A DNA stretch of 24,977 nt from a virus, in IMG/VR virus record IMGVR_UViG_3300030060_000158, positions 1 to 24,977 of that record. The stretch is one strand, 5' to 3'. Positions 7,327 to 14,855 of the stretch are shown here, piece after piece (positions within the stretch are counted from its first letter, which is position 1; every line of letters starts with the position of its first letter). Position numbers and translations under genes: made by a program. The notes under the pieces were generated by a model. The model worked only from the letters and a program-made list of their open reading frames with translations, did not search any database and had not been told where the DNA came from.

Positions 7327-8348
7327 TGTCCTTTTGTTTTTGTTTTACTAATTACAACTTTACTAAATAATCCTACAACATCACGTTTTATTCTATCTCT
7401 CTTAGGATTTGATTCTTGTGTGCATTGTGCTATAAATTCTTTTTTAGCATCTGCTTCATCTGGTCGTGCACTAGGATTTTCTTGCCATGCAATAGTTGCT
7501 TCTTTACCAATCTTACCTTTATAAGGACAAGGTGTTCCTGCCATTGACATAGCTTTGAACACTCTTTCATCTTGACAAAGTAAACTAACTGAAGCCACCT
7601 TCATACCCATATCATAGAGATATTTACTAAGTTTTAATCGTTCACAGTTTTCATCGACTATTGTTTTACCACCTGATAAACCTATCACTTGACCAGAGAA
7701 TGCAGCCGAAGCTCCTACTCGGCATATATCCTGCGAATAACTCATAATACTTGGTGCAATAGCAGAAGCAGGAGGTGCTTTACTTTTTACGTTTTGATTA
7801 ATAGTTTGCACACTACTGGATTCATTAATGTTTCTATTTGTGTTATTACTAACTGTATTATTATTATTTTGATTTACATTATTAGTATTTACATTAGATT
7901 CAGACTCTGATTTATTAATGTTTGTATTTGTTGACGTATTAACATTAGTATTGTTAGAGGTTGTTGTATTGTTTACATTTTGATTGACAGTAGAGTTTAC
8001 TGTAGAAGTTGATGTAGATGTAGACGTATTGACGTTATTATTGTTGTTAGTATTGGTAGAAGTACTGCTAGATGTATTTGTATTATTGTTATTATTGGTT
8101 GCAGTACTAAAGTTTGTATTTGTATTAGTGCTGACATTTGTATTAGTATTTACATTTGTGTTATTGTTTGTGTTAGTATTTGTATTGTTATTAGTATTAA
8201 CATTAGTATTATTATTAGTATTTGTGTTAGTAGTCGTTGTAGTATTAACTGTTGTTAATGCATTGTCCTCATTATATTGAGTACCATCTTGACCATACGC
8301 AACATTAACTAATCCTAATGACAACATTAATAACATTAGTTTTTTCAC
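7299..8348 (-). CDS. exported Asn/Thr-repeat protein with six-cysteine C-terminal domain (349 aa)
   Basis: A GTG start at 8348 is preceded by GGAGGAG with seven bases of spacing and overlaps the upstream stop (GTGA). Residues 1-19 are a clear signal peptide (MKKLMLLMLSLGLVNVAYG). Residues about 31-185 are almost only Asn, Thr, Val and Ser (for example NTNTNNNTNVNTNNNTN). The C-terminal domain (about 200-349) contains Cys209, 235, 258, 274, 309 and 342, with SYSQDICRVG, VDENCERLKLSKYLYDMGMK and LLCQD blocks. I associate these with exported proteins of marine podoviruses, from memory; no function is known to me. Six cysteines in an exported domain suggest disulfides. The protein is likely periplasmic, on the cell surface or on the virion. 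Confidence 0.78.
   Translation of the reverse strand: MKKLMLLMLSLGLVNVAYGQDGTQYNEDNALTTVNTTTTTNTNTNNNTNVNTNNNTNTNTNNNTNVNTNTNVSTNTNTNFSTATNNNNNTNTSSSTSTNTNNNNNVNTSTSTSTSTVNSTVNQNVNNTTTSNNTNVNTSTNTNINKSESESNVNTNNVNQNNNNTVSNNTNRNINESSSVQTINQNVKSKAPPASAIAPSIMSYSQDICRVGASAAFSGQVIGLSGGKTIVDENCERLKLSKYLYDMGMKVASVSLLCQDERVFKAMSMAGTPCPYKGKIGKEATIAWQENPSARPDEADAKKEFIAQCTQESNPKRDRIKRDVVGLFSKVVISKTKTKGQCIDEFYGK
7850..8260 (-). repeat. low-complexity Asn/Thr codon repeat tract
   Basis: This interval encodes the Asn/Thr-rich part of the exported protein. On the - strand it is a degenerate mixture of AAT/AAC and ACA/ACT codons with occasional GTT/GTA. One block encoding NNNTNV recurs 16 residues apart (residues 45-50 and 61-66). 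The tract is imperfect but long enough to be prone to slippage or unequal recombination, so its length may vary between related phages. Confidence 0.7.
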
Positions 8349-8734
8349 TTCTTTTCTCCTCCGGGTTTTTTAGAACTATTAGTATATAAACCAAACCAAG
8401 CAGCACCAGCTCCGACTACTACTGATATTAATCCTGATTGTTGCATTGTTGGGTCTTGTAAATCCATAAACCAAAATGTAACATAGTATAAAAGATACAT
8501 ATAAATACTTAGAAAAGCTCTAGGTATTATTCTCCAGCTATCTACAGCTTGAGCAATAAAGATAAGTTTTTGATAAGGGTTATCATTCTTTTCATCTTCT
8601 AACTCTCTGATTCTATCTTTTAGCTCTGACTTTTCTTGTAGTAAAGCCATAAATTTATTGAGGTCAATTTCTACCTCATTTCTGTCCATGTCTCCACCAA
8701 ATCTACCCGGTGGTGGGTATCCTCCATTACTCAT
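8345..8734 (-). CDS. membrane protein with coiled coil and two C-terminal spans (129 aa), lysis-region
   Basis: The product begins MSNGGYPPPGRFGGDMDRNE, followed by a coiled coil at about 24-50 (MALLQEKSELKDRIRELEDE). Two hydrophobic segments come next: about 74-93 (FLSIYMYLLYYVTFWFM) and 101-117 (LISVVVGAGAAWFGLYT). The C-terminus is basic (SSKKPGGEKK). From memory, closely similar proteins occur in many marine phage genomes next to holin-like genes; the exact function is unknown, and holin accessory or antiholin would fit. AGGA lies upstream of the ATG within the end of the preceding gene. The 3' end carries the GGAGGAG site for the next gene. Confidence 0.72.
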   Translation of the reverse strand: MSNGGYPPPGRFGGDMDRNEVEIDLNKFMALLQEKSELKDRIRELEDEKNDNPYQKLIFIAQAVDSWRIIPRAFLSIYMYLLYYVTFWFMDLQDPTMQQSGLISVVVGAGAAWFGLYTNSSKKPGGEKK

Positions 8735-8742
8735 TGTTCATC

Positions 8743-9174
8743 CTATTTTTTTACTAAGCTACCACCAAAGTACATACCAATGATAGCTGATACGAGGTTG
8801 GTATCTAATTGTGTTATTACTAAACCTTTAAAAGTTATCCATTCAAATACTTCTCTACCATCTGTAAAGAATAAAAATCCCGGATTAAATACAGTATAGC
8901 CAACTGTTACATCAACATCTGGATAATAAACTGCTACTAATTTAGGCAGTATGACGATTGCAAATATTGACGACAATGCTATAATACGTCTGGTCCATTG
9001 AAACCCTGCATTTTCTACATTTCTAGCAGCATCTACAGCTTTGAGTTGAAACTCTCCACGAGTTATCAACATCTTTTGTTCGTCTTGTTTAGCCTTCATA
9101 CGTTGAGACCACAGACTTAACAAACTACTTATTAAAGTAGAGCCTAGCATTGTTATTATTTCAAAAGGAAACAT
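8743..9174 (-). CDS. holin-like membrane protein (143 aa)
   Basis: Three hydrophobic stretches are visible: residues 1-20 (FPFEIITMLGSTLISSLLSL), about 63-84 (RIIALSSIFAIVILPKLVAVY) and about 124-141 (LVSAIIGMYFGGSLVKK). Between the first and second lies a charged helix (QRMKAKQDEQKMLI). This layout, the GFQWTRRIIA block and the position two genes after a lysozyme without a signal peptide match a family often annotated as putative phage holin (three-span type). As a holin it would permeabilise the inner membrane to release the endolysin. The start follows the upstream stop as TAATATG, without an obvious Shine-Dalgarno. Confidence 0.72.
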   Translation of the reverse strand: MFPFEIITMLGSTLISSLLSLWSQRMKAKQDEQKMLITRGEFQLKAVDAARNVENAGFQWTRRIIALSSIFAIVILPKLVAVYYPDVDVTVGYTVFNPGFLFFTDGREVFEWITFKGLVITQLDTNLVSAIIGMYFGGSLVKK

Positions 9175-9175
9175 A

Positions 9176-9412
9176 TTATTTATCTATTGTTATTGTTGTT
9201 TCAAGTAAATCGTTTACAGAGTCTATTAAATATTCTGGCATATCTGCTGCCAGTATATCATCAGCACTATAAGCTTTCATAAAATGTTCTAATAAATCTT
9301 CATACAAAGGTCTAAACTCTTCTAGTTGAATCCACTTTTCATTACTTTTAGTACGAGCTTTACAATCTATTCTATAAGCTTTTTCTAATTGTTTTTCTGT
9401 GTATAACAACAT
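9176..9412 (-). CDS. hypothetical protein between lysozyme and holin-like gene (78 aa)
   Basis: I do not recognise this protein. It is a small acidic soluble protein, probably mostly helical (EKQLEKAYRIDCKARTKS, then EFRPLYEDLLEHFMKAY), with no signal peptide or membrane span. It overlaps the lysozyme stop by one base (TAATG at 9410-9414), and its own stop is followed after one base by the holin-like start (TAATATG). Its position inside the lysis cassette suggests a lysis or late-expression accessory, but the sequence gives no direct hint. Confidence 0.68.
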   Translation of the reverse strand: MLLYTEKQLEKAYRIDCKARTKSNEKWIQLEEFRPLYEDLLEHFMKAYSADDILAADMPEYLIDSVNDLLETTITIDK

Positions 9413-9864
9413 TATCTTTGCTCTAGTACTATATTTTGTAACTCTACACTACGTCTACCCACTTGATAAAACCATCTGCTGTCTTGCATTTGTCTAGCCA
9501 TTTCATCCCAGTTATGTTCCCAACAAGCTGTTAACATCTTGCGAAACTTGGAAAGTCTTGTACCACCTAGATTAAAACACATATTAACTAAGACGTGCTG
9601 TATAGGTTCTGGTAAATTATAAAAAGCTTCTTGACTTCCAAACACATGAATCGCTTCAGCATAATGTTTATCAAAGTCTATTGTATAATATGTATCCACT
9701 ATTTCTTGAGATACAGGTGTTCCGATATCCCAGTTATATTCAATTTCGTGTGGCTGACATAAATGCCCAACTCCTAAAGTTTTATATCCTAAACTATCCA
9801 TATAAATTTCTAGGACTTCGCCTTCGTGTCTTTTTATATCAGCTTTACATTGTTCTATATTCAT
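9412..9864 (-). CDS. T4-type lysozyme / endolysin (GH24 muramidase)
   Basis: This endolysin cleaves the glycan backbone of peptidoglycan. The catalytic triad of T4 lysozyme (Glu11, Asp20, Thr26) is reproduced with exact spacing as Glu14, Asp23 and Thr29 in KRHEGEVLEIYMDSLGYKT, followed by the GVGHL motif. The C-terminus has the expected helical segment around FRKMLTACWEHNWDEMARQM and RWFYQVGRR. At 150 residues it has the usual length. There is no signal peptide or membrane anchor, so release should need the nearby holin. I prefer the ATG at 9864, one base after the upstream stop (TAATATG). A TTG five codons upstream in the same frame would overlap the previous gene. Confidence 0.93.
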   Translation of the reverse strand: MNIEQCKADIKRHEGEVLEIYMDSLGYKTLGVGHLCQPHEIEYNWDIGTPVSQEIVDTYYTIDFDKHYAEAIHVFGSQEAFYNLPEPIQHVLVNMCFNLGGTRLSKFRKMLTACWEHNWDEMARQMQDSRWFYQVGRRSVELQNIVLEQR

Positions 9865-9865
9865 A

Positions 9866-12800
9866 TTATTTTGTCTCAATTAAATATATTTTTTCTGGCT
9901 CACCAGTTTTAGGATTAATTCTTGTTTCTGATTTTGTCAAAAACTTATCATTAATTGAAGTTTTATCTTTTGTAAAAATATAGTTTGGAGTTGTGTTTCC
10001 TTTTGGAAAAGTAGGTGTTGTTTTAATAACACTATAATTATTTTTATTTAAAAAATCATCTACACCTTTACCATAACCTGATATGTAATTATTGGAACTT
10101 AACATATCACTTTTAAATTCTTTTAAGTGACGTGCTGCTGCTACATCATCTTGTTTTGCTAGTCCAGTTTTTTTAGAATTGTTAAGTTTAATTATATCTT
10201 TATCAATTAATCTTAATAAATTTGACGATGGATTATCTGCATCAAAAACTTTGTTTTTATTAAAACGTAAAATATTTTTTATAGATGAAATATCACTAGC
10301 ATCAATTTCATAAATTGCACCTTTGTTACCAGTAAATTTTATTGTTCCTTGTTTGGTTGGAGCTGCAAACACTCCAAATTTTTGAAATTTTTTTGGTGGT
10401 CTAAGTTCAGTTAAATCTCTTCGTGTACTACCATGATAAACTGTTTTAGGCATACGAGATTTTGCAACAGATTGAAACACAGTTTCTGCACCTTCTGTAA
10501 CTAATTTTTTACCACTAAGTATACTTGCAAATTCAAAAACAGGCATAACATTTTTTAGTCCCGGTTCAGGTTCACCTTTAACACCTAATTGTTTTGCTAA
10601 GTTTGTACCTTCATAAATGATTTCTGGTCCATCTTTTGTCATACGATAATCAATACCTTCTTTATCATACTTTTCTTTAAGTCTTTTTTGCCTAGCTTCT
10701 TCTGTAAAATAATTTTGGATTCTATCTAGTAAATTTTGTTTAGGAGTTCCTCCTGTTCTTAGCTGTATTCTTTCATCTTCATCTTCCAGATAAGGTTCTC
10801 CAGTAAAAGGATTAATTCTTTCAGCAGCAATATCTTTAACATCAGATACTGGAAAATCTTTACTTACAGGACCTCCTTCAAATTTTGGGTCTCTGTCTAA
10901 TTCTCTTTGTAAATCTGTTATACCAGCTTTTTTTTGTTGTTTTTCAACTAAATCGTTTAACTGTCTAATTTGAATCTCATCATAAGTTTTATCTCTTGCC
11001 ATATCTCCTAAGTCTTTTACAAACTGGTCAAATTGAAAAATTAAATCTGGATTAGTTTTTGCAAGAACACTTCTATAAGGCATTAAATTTTTTATAATAG
11101 CAAGTTCTGGTCTATTTGTTTTTATAGCATCAATAAATACACCTCCGATTGTAGGACCTAATACACTTAATAAAGCAGTAAACTCATTATCTCCATATTT
11201 TTGATTTTCTTTAGCTGTATATAAAAGTGTTAAAGGTCCACCCACTCCCATATAATCTAAATCTTTTAATATAGCATCTAAATCATAATCTTCTTCTAAG
11301 GACTCTCCTCCTGTTTTAATAGCTCTTTGTAATCGAGTCATGCCTAACATTAAAGTTAAAACTGCCATATTTTTTGGAGCATTTACTAATGGCGAAAGTT
11401 TAGAATCTCTAATTACATTTTTGAAAACTGTATTAAAAAATGCTGTTGGATACGAAAATAATTGAAAGACAACCCTACCAAGATAATGATTCATTATTAA
11501 AGGTTTTTGACCAGATTCTCTACCGGGATTCATTACAACATCATCTACGTATCTAGCAGAACCAGCTCTTATAGTTTCTGTAAATAAATCATCTGCTTTT
11601 GCTCCATCTTTATACCATTTTATTCCTTTTTCAATATCAATTCCTAAATCAACTAAAGGTAATTTTAATCTTTGACCTTTTGCAGAATCTAATTGTTTTG
11701 CTGACATTTTACTTAATGTTTCTAAATTTTCAGTAATCATAATTTTACTAGCATTGTATGCAAAAATTTGCATAAATTTAGTATATTGGTCTAGTAAAAT
11801 ACTTCTATAAAATTTATAACTAATGTTACTTGTTATGGCTCCAAGCCCTTCTGCATAAGAATTTTGAACTGCTTCAGCTAAAGAGCCTTTTAAAACCATA
11901 TTTAGTTGATTTAATTCTTGTCTACTTAAACTTCTTCCTTGCTCACCTGTGGTAATATTCTTATATAAAACAGTAGTTTCATCATTAATAGTTTTATAAA
12001 ATGCTTTTAAAGCTACACTAGGATTACTTTTTAAAAATGGAATTAATGTTTCTGGAATACTTGAAAGTGTTGCAAGTCCTAACTTGTTTGCACTTTGTAG
12101 TAATATAATAGAGTTAGCTACTTTATTTAGCCCTCCTTCAATACTACCTTGTGGAACTCCTCCAATACCTACAATGTAATCTCTAAGAAGTTGCACTCTT
12201 TCTTTTTCGTTAGACATTGTTTTCATAGGATTTTTTAACGTGCCTTTGTAAATAACATTAGAGGGTTCAAACGAACCTACTATTTTTTCTGGTCGTAAAA
12301 TAAAATCTCCAGCAAACATTCTGTTCGTTATAAGTTTATCTATAACTTCTGTTAAATTATTTCCCTCTGCATTATTAATAATATCTCTATCACTTGGTCT
12401 TAATACTTCTGCATTTGTTTCATCAATCATTTTTTTTAATTGTTTTAAATGTGCATTTAACATTTTTGGATTAGCTACATCATCTAATTTTTCTACTTCT
12501 TTAGGTTTTAAATTTAATAAAGTATTTAAATCTATAGCTTGATTGTTTGTATTTTGTCTAATTAAAAAGTTTAGTCTTGTATACTCACCTACATTACTTG
12601 TATCAATTAAACTTTCAGTAAATCCTCTTGCTTTTAATCTATCTAAAATAACATCTCTGCCTGTAACTTCATCAGTTGCTTTTGTTGTTCCACCAAAAAA
12701 CTGATTTAGCCATTTTTGTTCAAACTCTTCTTGAGTAAAGCCAAGAGTTTTTTTTCTAACAATTTTACGACCCATACCATTTAAATAGAAAGACATAGCA

Positions 12801-14839
12801 GCTTGAATATCAGATACTAATAAATCTTGAATATTAGTCGTATCTAAATTTTTATACTTTCTCTGTCCTAGTGAACCTATAGTTGGGTCCATATCATCAT
12901 AAATTTTATTTACTAAATCGTCAACTGCTATAAGAGCATCAGAAAATGCCATGTCTTCATCATTAGCTAATTGAAAAGCAAATCTTTCTTTGTTTTTTTT
13001 ATTTTTAAAAAATTTAGCTGGTTTATAATATCTTGGAAAAAAATTAGGAACACTATGAAAAACAAACCCAGCATTAATTGCTTCTTTTTCTACATCATCA
13101 AATATTTTTCTTAAATCTTTACCAGCTTCAATAACTTGAATAGGAACACCACCTTGAACATCACCTCTATTTAAAAAAGCATATAAATCATTATTTAGTG
13201 CTGTTCCATTTTTAACTTTAAAGTTACCTCTATCTTTATATCTAGGATGTTGTCTTGCAAAGTTTTGAATATTTTCAACAATAGTAACCATACGACCCAT
13301 ATACGGACCAACTGTATCTCGAATTTGTTCTTGATAACTTCGTTGTTGTTTTGATGTACTATTAAGAATTGCAATAGGATTATCTAAAATACTATCCGTA
13401 GAATCATGTCTAATAAGTCTAAGAAAAGTATCAAAGTTAGGGTCAATCTCAGCAAGTCTTTTTGAATACGTTGTAGGTCTACCAAATAATAAAAAAGTGC
13501 TTATAGCTTCTTCATAACTTTTTTTACTTAACAAACCTCCTATTACTGGTTTTTCACTTGGATTATCTTTTAGCCTAGTTTCTCCATCTACTATTATTAC
13601 TTCGGGGTCTTCAACATCTATTGTTTTACTACCAGTTCTAAAAATTTCTGTAGGGTAAACTTCTGCTTCTTTATCAGCAACTCGTTCAACATGAGTTGAT
13701 TCAGGATTACCATCTCGGTTACGTAAGTTTAAACTTTCACTAGATGCTTCTTCTAAAGTTACAATTTTAGGATTTGGATTAGGTTTTGTTTGAGGTTCAT
13801 TTGGATTAATTATTTCAACATCATCTCTTTCTGGTGTTCTGTTTAAAATTATATTTTTAAATTGTTCTGAATCATCTGCTTCTTTTTTTCTTAATGCTCT
13901 AGCATCAAAATATCTATAACCAGCAGGTATAGCAACTCCGGGTATTAAACTTATAGTTGCACCAAAGGCACCAGATTTAGTCATTTCAGTTGGAGAAAAT
14001 TGTTCGTATCCCGGTATATCAAATTCTTCAAATAACTGTTGTCTTAATGCATAATCTGTTGAACCCAAAATAAATCCTTCTGTTCCTAGAAGTGTAGTAG
14101 TTTGTCTATAATTACGAGGGTCAATAGCAAATTTTGGTATCTTATCATAAGATTTTTTAACTGTTTGTTTAATTGCAGCTTTTAATCCTTGTCTCGCTGT
14201 TTCTCCTGCTGCAACTCTTGCTGGAGCACTTCCACCTGAAGTAAAAGGAAATGCTATAACTGCTGCCCAGTTTGCGACATCTGTTAATGCTCCTGCTAGT
14301 ATATCACCAGTTAATCCTAAATTTTCTGCAAAACCTTGTGCATTATATTTGTCTCTACCATCTGGTAAAACTTTATAAAATTCATTATATAAAAAGCTTA
14401 TATCGTCTCTAAACTGTATGTCTTCTGGACTTTGTTTTTTTTGTTGATTAAGAATATTTACTAATCTAATAGCTGCATGAGTTGTATTAAATCCTGCATC
14501 TCTTGCATAGTCTACAAATCTATCAGATGCTTTACTACCATCATCATATGTAGTTTTATCTACATAACTCATAGCTCTTATAGCTCGTTCTACAACCTCT
14601 GGATTCTTTTTAAAATCTGATATAGAAAGTTGTGGTGTTTCTGTAACTAAACCAAGCTCTGCATCCGTAACAGGTTTATCAAATGTTTGTGATATTAAAG
14701 CTTGATTTAACCTTTCTTCTGTTGTAGGAGGTTGAAAAGTTTCTTGTGGTTCTGAACTTAATCCAAAACTTGAAGTTATAGGTTCATCTACAATTTGAGG
14801 TTGTGAAGTTTTTTCTTCTTCTATAGGTACTAAAGGCAT
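9866..14839 (-). CDS. giant internal/ejection virion protein with C-terminal ART-like extension (1657 aa)
   Basis: The size, position before the lysozyme and hydrophobic stretches in an otherwise soluble protein match the large internal or DNA-transfer proteins of podoviruses. Hydrophobic stretches lie at about 174-205 (TGDILAGALTDVANWAAVIA), about 285-310 and about 1120-1145 (GRVVFQLFSYPTAFFNTVF). These proteins are ejected to form a channel across the cell envelope. The N-terminus is Pro/Glu-rich. Residues about 1340-1348 read RINPFTGEP, a motif I associate with the end of this protein type. About 310 residues follow, including VYHGS (Tyr1468, His1469), FGVFAAPTKQG (about 1488-1498) and IYEIDASD (Tyr1510), which resemble an ADP-ribosyltransferase fold. 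The protein ends with a second RINPKTGEP at about 1640. The ART assignment is tentative. There is no Shine-Dalgarno before the ATG. Confidence 0.72.
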   Translation of the reverse strand: MPLVPIEEEKTSQPQIVDEPITSSFGLSSEPQETFQPPTTEERLNQALISQTFDKPVTDAELGLVTETPQLSISDFKKNPEVVERAIRAMSYVDKTTYDDGSKASDRFVDYARDAGFNTTHAAIRLVNILNQQKKQSPEDIQFRDDISFLYNEFYKVLPDGRDKYNAQGFAENLGLTGDILAGALTDVANWAAVIAFPFTSGGSAPARVAAGETARQGLKAAIKQTVKKSYDKIPKFAIDPRNYRQTTTLLGTEGFILGSTDYALRQQLFEEFDIPGYEQFSPTEMTKSGAFGATISLIPGVAIPAGYRYFDARALRKKEADDSEQFKNIILNRTPERDDVEIINPNEPQTKPNPNPKIVTLEEASSESLNLRNRDGNPESTHVERVADKEAEVYPTEIFRTGSKTIDVEDPEVIIVDGETRLKDNPSEKPVIGGLLSKKSYEEAISTFLLFGRPTTYSKRLAEIDPNFDTFLRLIRHDSTDSILDNPIAILNSTSKQQRSYQEQIRDTVGPYMGRMVTIVENIQNFARQHPRYKDRGNFKVKNGTALNNDLYAFLNRGDVQGGVPIQVIEAGKDLRKIFDDVEKEAINAGFVFHSVPNFFPRYYKPAKFFKNKKNKERFAFQLANDEDMAFSDALIAVDDLVNKIYDDMDPTIGSLGQRKYKNLDTTNIQDLLVSDIQAAMSFYLNGMGRKIVRKKTLGFTQEEFEQKWLNQFFGGTTKATDEVTGRDVILDRLKARGFTESLIDTSNVGEYTRLNFLIRQNTNNQAIDLNTLLNLKPKEVEKLDDVANPKMLNAHLKQLKKMIDETNAEVLRPSDRDIINNAEGNNLTEVIDKLITNRMFAGDFILRPEKIVGSFEPSNVIYKGTLKNPMKTMSNEKERVQLLRDYIVGIGGVPQGSIEGGLNKVANSIILLQSANKLGLATLSSIPETLIPFLKSNPSVALKAFYKTINDETTVLYKNITTGEQGRSLSRQELNQLNMVLKGSLAEAVQNSYAEGLGAITSNISYKFYRSILLDQYTKFMQIFAYNASKIMITENLETLSKMSAKQLDSAKGQRLKLPLVDLGIDIEKGIKWYKDGAKADDLFTETIRAGSARYVDDVVMNPGRESGQKPLIMNHYLGRVVFQLFSYPTAFFNTVFKNVIRDSKLSPLVNAPKNMAVLTLMLGMTRLQRAIKTGGESLEEDYDLDAILKDLDYMGVGGPLTLLYTAKENQKYGDNEFTALLSVLGPTIGGVFIDAIKTNRPELAIIKNLMPYRSVLAKTNPDLIFQFDQFVKDLGDMARDKTYDEIQIRQLNDLVEKQQKKAGITDLQRELDRDPKFEGGPVSKDFPVSDVKDIAAERINPFTGEPYLEDEDERIQLRTGGTPKQNLLDRIQNYFTEEARQKRLKEKYDKEGIDYRMTKDGPEIIYEGTNLAKQLGVKGEPEPGLKNVMPVFEFASILSGKKLVTEGAETVFQSVAKSRMPKTVYHGSTRRDLTELRPPKKFQKFGVFAAPTKQGTIKFTGNKGAIYEIDASDISSIKNILRFNKNKVFDADNPSSNLLRLIDKDIIKLNNSKKTGLAKQDDVAAARHLKEFKSDMLSSNNYISGYGKGVDDFLNKNNYSVIKTTPTFPKGNTTPNYIFTKDKTSINDKFLTKSETRINPKTGEPEKIYLIETK
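9897..9923. repeat. degenerate direct repeat, copy A (distal end of the ART-like extension)
   Basis: This 27-base segment matches 10794-10820 at 22 of 27 positions, including the uninterrupted AGGATTAATTCTT. On the - strand it encodes INPKTGEP near the C-terminus of the giant virion protein. With its partner it brackets about 870 bases encoding the ART-like extension. Confidence 0.55.
10794..10820. repeat. degenerate direct repeat, copy B (proximal end of the ART-like extension)
   Basis: This copy encodes INPFTGEP on the - strand and is the partner of 9897-9923 (5 mismatches in 27). It may be a duplication scar of a C-terminal tail or simply a recurring NPxTGEP motif, which is common in large phage proteins. 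Confidence 0.55.
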
Positions 14840-14855
14840 ATTAATTTAAAATAGT

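Noticed and set aside
7850-8260. CRISPR-like or tandem repeat array
   Set aside because: The repetition is in-frame codon low complexity with no fixed repeat/spacer lengths, and it lies inside a gene with a signal peptide.
7984-8280. Val/Leu-rich + ORF of 98 codons
   Set aside because: It is the complement of the Asn/Thr repeat tract; low-complexity antisense stays open by composition.
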